NCBI GenBank assembly: GCA_037349315.1
Contig: JBAIAC010000042.1
Location: 3,906,001-3,970,000 of the forward strand
DNA from: Chelydra serpentina
Taxonomy: Eukaryota > Chordata > Testudines > Chelydridae
DNA: 64,000 nucleotides
Direction of reading: 5' to 3'
The position numbers and the translations under genes are program-made. Below, one piece after another: positions 54,947 to 64,000 of the stretch; position 1 is the first letter of the stretch, and the number at the start of each line of letters is the position of its first letter. The notes below the pieces were generated by a model. It was not told the DNA's origin and searched no databases. It worked only from the letters and a program-made list of their open reading frames with translations.

Positions 54947-55739
54947 TGTCAAGGTTCCCTCCCCACTCTGAACTCTAGGGTACAGATGTGGGGACCAGCA
55001 TGAAACCCCCCTAAGCTTATTTTTACCAGCTTAGGTTAAAAACTCCCAAATGTACGAATGTTTCCTTGCACATGGGATTAGGTACACAGCCACCACCAAG
55101 TGCTTGAAACAGGAACCAGGGAAAGGGACCACTTGGAGTTCACCTTTCCCACCCCCCTTTGATTTCCCCTCAAGCCCATACACCCCCTTTCCTGGGGAGC
55201 TTGAGAATAATCTCCTAGCCAATTGGTTACACAGTGATCCAAAACCCACCCCCGGGGTCTTAGGACAATGGAAAACAGTCAGATTCTTAAAAGAAGGATT
55301 TTATTAAAACAAGAAATGTAAAAATCATCTCTGTAAAATCAGGATGGTATATCTTTTACAGGGTACTCAATTTCCTAACTCAGAGGGATCCCCCCCAGGG
55401 CAAAACCTTCAAGTTACAGAAAAATGCAACAAAAACAGGAATACACATTCCCTCCAGCACAGCGAATTTCCCAAGCTAAAAACAACAGAAAAACTTAAAG
55501 CATTCTAAATACTCACTAACTCCATAGAAGATGGATGGGGTATTTTCTTGATCTGTCTCCTATCGGGAGATCACACAGACAGACAGACCTTTCTCCCCCC
55601 TCAGATTTTGAAAGTATCTTGTCTCCTCATTGGTCCTGATGGTCAGGTGTTAGCCTGGCTACCTTTTCTTAACCCTTTACCGGTAAGAGGATTTTATAGT
55701 ACTGCATCAGAGCCTTTCAATCCCTTTATATTTATGACA
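54947..55739. mobile_element. Solo LTR of a second family, 793 bp
   Basis: It begins TGTCAAGGTTCCCTCCCCAC and ends TTTATATTTATGACA. Flanks ATGCC and GCGCC may be a decayed 5-bp duplication. This is a familiar turtle LTR sequence. No internal genes. Confidence 0.75.
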
Positions 55740-56421
55740 GCGCCCTTGGCCCCAGCACTTGAAATCGTATGAGTTCATGAGAATCTAATTTAAAAATAAA
55801 AGTTTCTTGCCAGAAAAACTTGAAACTTTGAGGAGTTCTCTTGGTTAAGTAGGAAAACTTGAGAATGTGACGAGAGTGAAACCTCATCACTCAGAAACAA
55901 AGAAGTGATACGTTTTTAGAAAAGATCTCATGATTCCTTCAGCCAGTCTCATTAATTTTGAACACTTGGTGCTGTCAGTATTGTATGGCCATTGATCAGT
56001 TTATGTTTCCAGGCCTGTTATCTTCAGGTAAGACTCTAAGGCCTTGGCTACACTTGCAGATGTACAGCGCTGTTAGTTAAACCCGTGTTCGTACAGCTGA
56101 GTAGGGAATGCGCTGCAGCCTGTCCACACTGGCAGCCGCCAGCGCAGTAACTACCACTGACGTGGCTACATTTGCGGTACTTGCAGCGGTTTTGGGAGAG
56201 GTGCATTATGGGCGGGTATCCCACAGAACACCTCTTCCAATTCTGGCGCCGTGGGTTGTGGGAAGGGGGCGTGGGGTATGGTGCATTCTGGGTCCTGTCC
56301 CAATGCCCCGTGATGCATCGCTTCGCATCCCAGCAATCCCTGTGTTTCCGGCCAAAATTTGTGCCATCTTTCAACGGTTTCTTTGTAGCATGATCTCTGC
56401 TCCGTTTCGGTCAGTGGGAAA

Positions 56422-57669
56422 ATGGATCCCGACCTGGTGAGCAAAATACTGACGAGTCTCGCCAGCACGCCACGTTTGGCAGTCGAGCTGGTCCTTAAGA
56501 TCCACAGTGACAGCGAGGAGTCCGGCGATGATGATGAAATTGTCACGCAAAACGTGTACGACACTAACTTGCTTGTGGCATTCACGGACATGCTCTGCAC
56601 CGTGGAACGGCGCTTTTGGGCTCGGGAAACCAGCACAGAGTGGTGGGATCACATTGTCATGCAAGTCTGGGATGACGAGCAGTGGGTGCAGAACTTTCGA
56701 ATGAGAAAAGCTACCCTCATGGGACTGTGTGAGGAGCTCGCTCCCGCCCTGCGGTGCAAGGACACGAGATTGAGAGCTGCCCTGACGGTGGAGAAGCGGG
56801 TGGCTATTGCAATCTGGAAGCTCGCAACTCCGGACTGCTATCGATCAGTAGCGAACCAGTTTGGAGTGGGAAAGTCGACCGTTGGGATCGTGCTGATGCA
56901 AGTTTGCAACGCCATTAATCGCATCCTGCTCAGAAGAACCGTGACTCCGGGTAACGTGCAGGACATTGTGGCTGGCTTTGAACAAATGGGTTTCCCTAAC
57001 TGCGGAGGGGCGATAGATGGGACGCATATTCCTATTCTGGCACCACCCCACCTAGCATCCGAGTACATTAATCGGAAGGGGTATTTCTCCATGGTTCTCC
57101 AGGCGGTTGTGGATCACCGTGGGCGTTTCATTGACATCAACGCAGGCTGGCCCGGAAAGGTGCATGATGCACGCATCTTTCGGAACACTGCCCTGTTCCG
57201 GAAGATGCAGTCCGGGACTTTTTTCCCAGACCGGAAGATCACGGTAGGGGAAATTGAAATGCCCACTGTGATCCCTGGAGACCCCGCTTACCCTTTAATG
57301 CCGTGGCTCATGAAACCCTACACAGGGAGCCTTGACACCAGCAAGGAACGGTTCAACTACAGGCTGAGCCGGTGCAGAATGACTGTGGAGTGTGCTTTTG
57401 GCCGTTTGAAGGGCCGCTGGCAATCTCTATATGGGAAGCTGGACTTGGCCGAACACAGCATCCCCGTGGTTATATCCGCTTGCTGTACCCTCCATAATAT
57501 TTGTGAAGGGAAGGGTGAAATGTTCACTCAGGCGTGGACCTCAGAGGTTCAACACCTGGAGGCTGAATTTGCACAGCCAGAGAGCAGGGCTATTACAGGG
57601 GACCAGCGTGGGGCTGCAAGGATTAGGGATGCCTTGAGGGAGAAATTTGAGGCTGACAACCACCAGTAA
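56422..57669 (+). CDS. HARBI1-like: Harbinger transposase, intact 415 aa
   Basis: A DDE_Tnp_4 (PIF/Harbinger) nuclease that cuts and inserts the element. The frame opens [15 protein letters not shown] and an N-terminal acidic/helical part precedes a helix-turn-helix-like region ([19 protein letters not shown]). Catalytic candidates: Asp199 in AIDGTHIPIL, Asp249 in [12 protein letters not shown] and Glu323 in [12 protein letters not shown]. The usual LGD.AYPL motif reads PGDPAYPL, a possible weakening change. AATAAA follows at 57814-57819. It converges with the Myb gene on the minus strand. Confidence 0.95.
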   Translation: MDPDLVSKILTSLASTPRLAVELVLKIHSDSEESGDDDEIVTQNVYDTNLLVAFTDMLCTVERRFWARETSTEWWDHIVMQVWDDEQWVQNFRMRKATLMGLCEELAPALRCKDTRLRAALTVEKRVAIAIWKLATPDCYRSVANQFGVGKSTVGIVLMQVCNAINRILLRRTVTPGNVQDIVAGFEQMGFPNCGGAIDGTHIPILAPPHLASEYINRKGYFSMVLQAVVDHRGRFIDINAGWPGKVHDARIFRNTALFRKMQSGTFFPDRKITVGEIEMPTVIPGDPAYPLMPWLMKPYTGSLDTSKERFNYRLSRCRMTVECAFGRLKGRWQSLYGKLDLAEHSIPVVISACCTLHNICEGKGEMFTQAWTSEVQHLEAEFAQPESRAITGDQRGAARIRDALREKFEADNHQ

Positions 57670-57941
57670 TGTGTGCTTCCCTGCACGACCCTGAAGTGAA
57701 GTGGTTCCAATGTTATCAGTTATCTGTCTTTGCTAAGCTGATTTGTGTTTGCTCAGCTCACTTGTGTTGCCTGTTTCTTTCCTGGGCTAAGGTATCTTTT
57801 TTCCTTATGCAATAATAAAGAATGTTTGCACATCAAAAGAATCCGTTTATTACAGAGAAAACACATGTATTAAAAAGAAACACAACTGCTTGTGAGACAG
57901 AAAGGGCAAGGGGGTGGTGGGTGGTGTGGGGAAGGGTTCGA

Positions 57942-59725
57942 TCACAGGGTATGGTATGTCCTGCTTTCATACTCGGGCTTCCTGTCTGGAGTGCTGTGCA
58001 GTGAGTGCTGGACCTCAGGATGTCTATAATTCGGGATGGGAGTTGAGTGCAGTGGGTAAGGTTCGTAGTTTCCAGGGCTGTCTGGTGAAGCTACAGGTGT
58101 TGGGGGCATCTGCTGTGGGCGATAAGAACCAGTATGTTGGGTGAAGTGGGCAGGTGGTGACATGGGGGCACAAGTGTTTTGGGACACTGGCTGCAGGGGG
58201 GGGCGGGGGCGGTACTGCTCCGCCTGCATGGCAACGAGCGCCTGGATAGAGTTCGCTTGGCGCGCCATGATGCTAATCAGCTCCTTTGTGCTTTCCTGCC
58301 GGAGCTGCATGCTTTGCCGCCGCTGCGCTGCGTTTTCCTGGCGGATCCTGCTTTCACTCTCCCTCCACTCCCGAGCCTTTTGATTCTCTTTAAGAGACTG
58401 TTTCATAACTTCCTGCAGCATGTCTTCTTTCGTTCTTCTGGGCCTCTTCCTGAGCCTTTGTAGTCTCTCAGCCGGTGATAAGAAGGATGGCGGAGATCTC
58501 AAGGTTGCATCTGGAAGGCAAAATGCAACATTTAACAGAGGCATCATTGTTTTATGCCAGACAGAGCAATGATTCCCCCACACTTAAGGAGGGCACACAC
58601 AGTCTCCAAAACAGCACAATTTTCCCGTCCCAAACAGAGCGCACAGAACCCACGGGAGCCCCAAAATGGTGAGTAAACACAGGGTAAAGGGGGACTGATT
58701 GTTTCACGGATGTACTGTCCGACGGGTTTCTGTGCCTTGGGGAGAGCCAACAGCTGCAGGGGGAACCTACACTGAACACTATCCCCACATTTTCCACAGG
58801 AGTTCGTCCTGGAAGATATCTCGCTGCTGAGGGTGTCCGGGGAAGCAAGGAAGGGTCTTCTACTGCAATGCGGCTTCCGCCCTGGCCCATATGCAGCTTG
58901 CCTGTGTGCAGCAATGGTCCCCCCGCCCCTCGCGGCACAGTGGCGCGGACACGTTACCCTGAATGGGACAAGGACCACGGCGGCTCTCCCAATGAACCTG
59001 CGCGAGCGCATTGCCCACGTTCTGGCTGAGACTTTCGAAGAGATTACAGTGGCCGATTTCTCCGATGTGATAGACCACATTAATGCGCTCTTCCGCATCT
59101 AGGCATGCATGCAGCCCAAACCCTCCTCGCCCAAGGACCACACACCGAAAAAACTCCTTCCCGAAAATAAAAGCTGCTTACCGCGAACCTGTTCTTCTCT
59201 TTCTCTCCCAGCGCGTATCGGCTGCTGCGACTGGCTCCCTTCCTCCTGGCTCGAGAAGAGCTCCTGGCTGCATGCACCCAGGGAGTCAGGGGTGATTCCC
59301 CCAGCCACAGAACCCTCGCTTCTGTTTTCTTCAACCCCCTCCTCCTCCTTCTTCTCTCCCTCCTCCTCCTCCTCCTCCTGCTCTCCCGTGTCCACGGTGG
59401 TGCTTGGAAGAGTAGTGGGGTCAACCCCAAGTATTGCATCCAGCTCTTGGTAGAATCGGCAGGTTGTGGGGGGAGCACCCGAGCGCTTGTTTGCCTCGCG
59501 GGCTTTGTGGTACGCACTCCGCAGCTCCTTTACTTTTATCCTGCACTGCTTTGCGTCCCGGTCATGGCCCCTTTCAATCATGGCCCTTGATATCTGGCCG
59601 AAAGTATCGAAATTCCTCCGGCTGGATCGCAGCTGGGACTGGACAGCTTCCTCCCCCCAAACAGCGATGAAGTCCAGCAGCTCGCCATTGGTCCATACTG
59701 GGGCTCGTCTCGCACGTGGAGGCAT
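57942..59725 (-). CDS. Harbinger Myb/SANT-like protein, copy 2 (two exons)
   Basis: Exon 1 runs from ATG at 59725 (MPPRARRAPVWTNGELLDFI) to 59182 with donor GTAAGC; exon 2 from 58510 (acceptor CCTTCCAG) to the stop at 57942. The joined frame is about 370 codons. The N-terminal Myb/SANT trihelix is followed by a Glu-rich run (from the CTC repeat at 59335-59385), a coiled coil and a Pro/Tyr-rich tail ending YHTL. The upstream ATG at 59773 is an alternative start; 59725 is preferred because the conserved domain begins there. Its poly(A) signal is probably TTTATT on + at about 57846. Confidence 0.85.
58666..59102 (+). CDS. Possible third Harbinger ORF, copy 2 (antisense, spliced)
   Basis: The start ATG (58666-58668) lies exactly at the donor (ATG|GTGAGT). 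The acceptor TTTCCACAG leads into an exon at 58800-59102 encoding EFVLEDISLLRVSGEARKG and onward, ending VIDHINALFRI and TAG. AATAAA at 59166-59171 follows 64 nt after the stop. Total about 101 residues. It is nested antisense in the Myb intron. No known family was recognised. Confidence 0.4.
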
Positions 59726-60130
59726 GGTCACCTGGAAAGATGCGCTGAGAGCACTCCACGCCTGGCTGAGCAAACAGGAAGGGGATATTTAAAATTCCAA
59801 GGGAATTTAAAGGGTCGGAGTGGCGGTTGGTCACCTGAGGCCAGGGCAGTAGAGTGCTAATTGATGACCAGAGTGGCTAGAACAGGCGTTGTGGGATACT
59901 TCCGAATACTTCTGGAGGCCAATAACAGCGCATTGGGTGACCACACTGTAGCCGCAGCGCACCAGCAGCAGCGCAACAAACGTTATTCTTCTCGGGAGGT
60001 GGAGTACCTGCAGCGCTGTACCTGAGGACATGCAGCGCTGCACGTGCCTTGCGAGTGTAGCCAGTTAGTGAGTTGCAGCGCTGCAGGCAGTTTTATTGCG
60101 CTGTAACTCGTGAGTGTAGCCAAGGCCTAA

Positions 60131-61609
60131 GCCTCAGATCCTCAAAGGTATTTAGACTGCTGGGATTGGGAGTTAGAAGCCTACAAATCTTGGAGGATCT
60201 GGGCCTAAGGATCTAAAAATAAACATGAACATTCTCCTTTATCTTTTTAGTTCATCCCCCGTTGGGGAGCTGTGCTCATGTCCTGCTTGGAGCCCACAGC
60301 CCGGCTCCGTGTGCAGTCCCATTGCTTGCCCTTGCTGTCTGTTCCCGTTTGTATTGCTGGTGCTGTTTTAAATCAAAGATGACGTTCCTGTAGGGGACTT
60401 GCCCTGGGTAACTGATAGAGAGCTAAGGCCTGAATTCTCACTGGCACAGCACTGCCAACCCCAGGCATTTACCACTCACAAGTCAGGCCCCTTGAAATCA
60501 GGAGATTTAATAATAATATATAGTAAATATTAAGGGGGTTTTTATTTGCCTTTTGGTTTCTCAGATCTTTAGCTGCACTGGGGTGACATTTTTAAGTTTT
60601 TCTCTGCAACGAAGAGAGCTAGAAACATCCTTTGTTTATAAAATGAAAGCTGAGAGCCTCACCTCATCACCTGCATCCAGGCGCTGGGGCTTCAATGGAT
60701 ACAACAAATATTGCAAGACTCATAAGAAAATCACAAAAATTGGTGACACTGCAGCCCCTTTGCACTGAGCCAGGGCAGCCATAGAATAAATGAGAATCGG
60801 GTCTTGAAAACATTGATTCCAGCTTAACCAAGTTTTAGCCTGTGAGTTTACTGTTATGAGGCCTGGAAGGATTCACTTGTATTCATAAATGTTGGCAAAC
60901 GTTGATTTTGCTGCGTACAGAGAAACCAATGAAAAAATATTTCAACTGATAAATGAAAATTACAGATATGCAAAATAAGAACAATGCTACTTGAGAACTT
61001 ATTCAAGTCTGATTTAAGGAGAGTTACTTTGTATATTTTGAGAGGTGATGTTGACATTCTGTGTTTTAATGGTTATAAAGCTTTAACTTTTTAAATCTCA
61101 ATGTGTACAGTCATTAAAGAATTGTAGTCTGACTCACTATTGTCATATCCCCCCATAATTTCCCACAACTATGAAAATTTAAGTTGATAACAATTGGAAA
61201 GAAATGCTGAAACCCAGATTTTTGTGCAACTGAAAATTTAACTCAAGAAATATGGAAAAAATGCTTAAAAATAAACATCAACATTTTCCAACAAAATTGA
61301 TATATAAAAGAAGAATTCTGCCAAGTCTGAATATCACTCCTTAATCACACAGACCCTGATCCCGCAAACTAATCATGACAGGGGATGCCCAAGGTGACTG
61401 GTGCCCAAGTGAAGCCCCACTGACCCCTCCTACCAGCACAGGGGGCTGATTGCAGGAGCAGAGCCATTTTTCACCAAAGCCTCCAGGCCTGTAATGTTAC
61501 CAGCGGGCTGGTTCCCGCTCTGCAAACAGCCTGGGTCACTTCCAGGGAGGGAAACCCCCAATTGCTGCTGCAGATGGTGGGGCATATTCCTGAGCTCCAG
61601 AAAGTGAAA
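60131..61609. other. Upstream region of TRIM-D
   Basis: 60262-61150 is paralogous to 7360-9555. 61150-61609 is AT-rich then GC-richer. It should hold the TRIM-D promoter, which was not pinpointed. Confidence 0.5.
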
Positions 61610-61621
61610 CTAACCCCGTTA

Positions 61622-61715
61622 GTTTATGCTCAAATAAATGTGTTAGTCCCTAAGGTGCCACAAGTACTCCTGTTCTTTTTTTGGATACAGACTAACACGG
61701 ATGCTACTCTGAAAC
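61622..61715 (+). mobile_element. PLE tail insertion just upstream of TRIM-D ATG
   Basis: GTGTTAGTCCCTAAGGTGCC and ACAGACTAACACGGATGC are a PLE tail, flanked by a perfect 12-bp duplication CTAACCCCGTTA (61610-61621 and 61716-61727). It ends 18 bp before the duplicated site's downstream ATG at 61746. Confidence 0.88.
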
Positions 61716-61745
61716 CTAACCCCGTTACGCTGCCCAGAGGGAGCC

Positions 61746-62375
61746 ATGGCTGCAGAGAGCCCCGTGGAAAGTCTCCAGGAGGAAGCGACATGTCCCGTCT
61801 GTCTGGAGTATTTAACAGAACCTGTCAGTCTGGAGTGTAGGCACAATTTCTGCCGAGCCTGCACCGGCCAGTGCTGGGAGGGATCTGACGAAGCCGTCTC
61901 CTGCCCTTAGTGTAGAGAAACTGTGCAACAGAGAAACCTCAGGCCCAACCAGGGCCGGCTCCAGCTTTTCGGCCGCCCCAAGCAAAAAAAAATTGCCACC
62001 GCCGAAGTAAAAAAAACAAAAACAAAAAAACACCCCGGCCGAAGCAAAAAAAAAATAATTAAAAACGGCCGCCCCAGAATCCCCAGACTGCCGCCCCTTA
62101 CAGGGTGCCGCCCCAGGCACGTGCTTTGCCGTCTTGTGCCTGGAGCCAGCCCTGGGCCCAACAGGCAGCTGGCAAATGCCATAGAAATCGCCAGACTACT
62201 GAGTTTCCAGGCAGCAAGAGGAGCAGGAGGGGATGGGGTGTGCGGAGAACACCAGGAGGCTCTGAAACTGTTCTGTGAAGAGGATCAAACTTTGATCTGT
62301 CTGGTTTGCCATCTGTCCCGGGCTCACAGAGCTCACATGGTGGCTCCCATAGAGGAGGCTTCCCTGGATTACAAG
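61746..62375 (+). pseudogene. TRIM-D exon 1: RING + B-box with nonsense and hAT insertion
   Basis: ATG in strong context (GCCATGG) opens [20 protein letters not shown], then a C3HC4 RING with CRHNFCRAC and a SCP-x-C pair in which x is TAG (in-frame stop, at about 61908). A hAT (61950-62154) interrupts after RPN; the frame resumes RQLANAIEIARLL and gives a B-box (VCGEHQEALKLFCEED, then CHLSRAHRAH) ending DYK at GTAGGG. The exon layout is that of A33-like TRIM E3 ligases. With the stop and insertion a full protein is not expected. Confidence 0.92.
61950..62154. mobile_element. hAT MITE inside the TRIM-D RING/B-box exon
   Basis: Ends CAGGGCCGGCTCCAG / CTGGAGCCAGCCCTG (one mismatch) with a perfect 8-bp duplication GGCCCAAC (61942-61949 and 62155-62162). 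The interior has poly(A) tracts. Removing the element and one duplication restores the exon frame. Confidence 0.96.
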
Positions 62376-62682
62376 GTAGGGAATTGCTGTCAAGTTTAAT
62401 GGGCAATAACTTAGTTTTGGATTTTAATTACAGGCTAATTTCACTGAGTTCACTAAGTTCCCTCTCATAGATGTAACTGCAGCATTCAGCTCTGTAAAGC
62501 CTTCACTGTTTGGGAGATGTTTTGACAAAATAAATGATCTGGCAGTGTGGCAACGAAGGCAAAAAATGATATTCAAAAGATATCTGATGTGGGAAACGTA
62601 TCTGAGATGCTGAATACTTTTCTAATCCCAGCTTCCACTGGTGAAATAAGGGAACATTTTACTGAATACAAGGTGTTACTCT
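62376..62682. other. TRIM-D intron 1, start
   Basis: Homologous to 13013-13290 of TRIM-C. Homology to that intron ends near 62670. Confidence 0.65.
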
Positions 62683-63190
62683 GACACTCTGCACACTGGC
62701 CAAGACACACAGGGGCCAGTGTCCTAGGGATGTAACTCTGGCTGGCTTCAGAACTTCCTCAGCCTGTGCCAAGGTCTGCACTGGCCCCTGCAGCCACTGA
62801 ACAGCGGCGTCACAAATGGCCCCTCCCCTCCCTCCTTTTGTCGGTACAGGGTCTATGGACCTAACCTTCCCCCTGCCTCAATTTCCACACTGATAAAATG
62901 ATTTTATTGTTTCTTCCTATGGTCTAGATGGTGCTTGGTCCCACCATGAGTGCAGGGGACTGGACTTGATGACCTCTCGAGATTCCTTCCAGTCCTATGA
63001 TCCTATTATTATTCCTATTTCTGCCTATGGAGAACGAGGCCCCTTCGTGCTGTTCTCTTTAGAGATGCTGAGTAAACAGACCCAACAGCTCACAGTTAGA
63101 GCCAGGATTTCGCAAACTCTCAACATCCCGTTAGTGTCAAAGGGACCCAAGTGGGTAAAGTTACTTTGATGCTAAAGTCTTTGCACGATC
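62683..63190. other. Block paralogous to TRIM-C intron 5 (25055-25490)
   Basis: CTCTGACACTCTGCACACTGG onward matches 25055. It contains a short CR1 3' end at 62921-63003 (GGACTGGACTTGATGACCTC) absent from the other copy, flanked by CCTAT on both sides. Confidence 0.7.
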
Positions 63191-64000
63191 TGCGGCTAAC
63201 TTATTACTCCGAAGGTCTGTTCACTGCACACACACCCCTTTTGTCTCCTCTCCCTCTTTGAATACCTGTGAAGTGGCTTTCCCCCTCCCCTTCCTCCTGG
63301 AATGCTTGTGGGGTGAATGGGCTGTTAAACAGCTGGAAGCATAGGCACTGACTCCATGGGTGCTCTGGGGCTGGAGCACCCACGGGGGAAAATTGGTGGG
63401 TGCTCAGCACCCACCGGCAGCTCCCCGCCAGCCCCGGGGCCCACGCCCAGCTCACCTCAGCCCCTGGAGACGTTGTGGGGCCCCACCCCTGACGCCGGGC
63501 GATGTTGCGTCGGCGGCGGGGCCCCGCAACGTCGCCCGGCGTCAGGGGCGAGGCCCGGTGGCGGGGGTGGGGCCCCACAATGTTGCCCAGGGGCGGGGGC
63601 GGGGCCCGGCGGCGGGGGTGGGGCCCCACAATGTTGCCCGGGGGCGGGGGCGGGGCCCGGCGGCGGGGGTGGGGCCCCACAATGTTGCCCGGGGGCGGGG
63701 GCGGGGCCCCACCCCCGACGCTGGGTGTCAGCACCCAGCGGCGCCAACGGAAGTCAGCGCCTGTGGCTGGAAGATCAGAAGAGCTCCCAGGTAAACAGGG
63801 TGTCTGGGATTCTAATTAGGCAGCGCTCACACACCCAATGGATGGACACTGCATGGACACTGCCCAGGATGGAGTGTGACCAACCAGATGTGGCCAAGTC
63901 ATCTCTAGTCACAGGCCATGAGGAGCAGGTCCTTAAAAGGGGAAGGGGCCATGTGCTCAGGGATCACATGCGTGTCCCTCCCGTGAAGGCCCTTCACCCA
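63191..64000 (+). mobile_element. LTR, runs off the window
   Basis: Same family as 54025-54727: TTTGAATACCTGTGAAGTGG, CACACCCAATGGATGGACAC and CAGGTCCTTAAAAGGGGAAG. It is interrupted by a hAT element and truncated by the window end. Confidence 0.8.
63340..63765. mobile_element. hAT element with 51-bp minisatellite
   Basis: Ends CATAGGCACTGACTCC / GGAAGTCAGCGCCTGTG with a perfect 8-bp duplication GCTGGAAG (63332-63339 and 63766-63773). Three GC-rich units start at 63569, 63620 and 63671 (GGGGCCCCACAATGTTGCCC..., period 51 bp), with a fourth degenerate one upstream. Confidence 0.9.

Larger units (their letters stand above)
56040..60127. mobile_element. Harbinger DNA transposon, copy 2 (4088 bp), intact coding
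   Basis: Termini GGCCTTGGCTACACT / AGTGTAGCCAAGGCC and a 3-bp duplication TAA (56037-56039 and 60128-60130), the expected Harbinger target. It is collinear with copy 1 except for a 63-bp segment and a short inverted segment between the convergent genes. Both element genes are open, so this copy could have been mobile recently or could supply proteins in trans. Confidence 0.96.

Noticed and set aside
58544..59098. 184-aa minus-strand open frame in the Harbinger element
   Set aside because: It covers the intron of the Myb/SANT gene and is antisense to the possible third ORF. Its frame does not continue from either Myb exon.
63360..63794. 144-176 aa Pro/Gly-rich frames on both strands
   Set aside because: They are translations of the 51-bp GC-rich minisatellite in a hAT, and frames stay open on both strands because the period is a multiple of 3.

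Overview
This is vertebrate genomic DNA. The repeats point to a turtle (Testudines): abundant CR1 LINEs, Penelope-like (PLE) tails beginning ATCAGAGGGGTAGCCGTG, many non-autonomous hAT elements with CAGGGCCGG termini, two-gene Harbinger transposons and solo LTRs. This assignment rests on recognised repeat families and was not confirmed by a search. Host coding sequence is a small fraction of the window. Most open reading frames are chance frames in repeats or GC-rich DNA.

Host genes: four genes of the butyrophilin (BTN) / TRIM (PRY-SPRY, zinc-binding protein A33-like) superfamily lie head to tail on the + strand, in the order BTN, TRIM, BTN, TRIM. This is the kind of cluster known from sauropsid MHC regions. 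BTN-A enters from the left and only its last two exons (2856-2888, 4414-4925) are in the window. TRIM-C (12913-27786) keeps canonical exons of 96, 231, 23, 116 and 60 nt plus PRY-SPRY. Its first exon has lost the RING and half the B-box, where a CR1 fragment now abuts the surviving half, and its SPRY end is frameshifted. BTN-B (30912-48531) is complete: signal peptide, IgV (348 nt), IgC-like (282 nt), transmembrane (105 nt), a run of 21-nt heptad exons, a 33-nt linker exon and PRY-SPRY. TRIM-D (61746 onward) has a RING/B-box exon with a nonsense codon and a hAT insertion.

The window is a diverged tandem duplication of a BTN-TRIM unit, about 0-30 kb against 30-64 kb. Five blocks can be paired (4.1-6.2 with 47.7-50.2; 7.36-9.56 with 60.26-61.15; 10.4-12.75 with 50.6-52.9; 12.9-13.3 with 62.3-62.7; 25.05-25.5 with 62.7-63.2 kb), but not in the same order. 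Several insertions occupy one copy while the other keeps the empty target site, so insertion boundaries and target-site duplications can be read directly.

Mobile elements: two complete Harbinger elements of about 4.03 and 4.09 kb (15611-19636 and 56040-60127), each with a HARBI1-like transposase on + and a two-exon Myb/SANT protein on -. The second transposase is intact (415 aa); the first carries two nonsense codons. Both elements also contain a possible third, antisense spliced ORF inside the Myb intron. There are also eight or more hAT elements with 8-bp target duplications, solo LTRs with 5-bp duplications, PLE fragments (one with a GIY-YIG domain), CR1s (one with reverse transcriptase) and MIR-like SINEs.

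No rRNA, functional tRNA, CRISPR or prokaryotic feature was seen.
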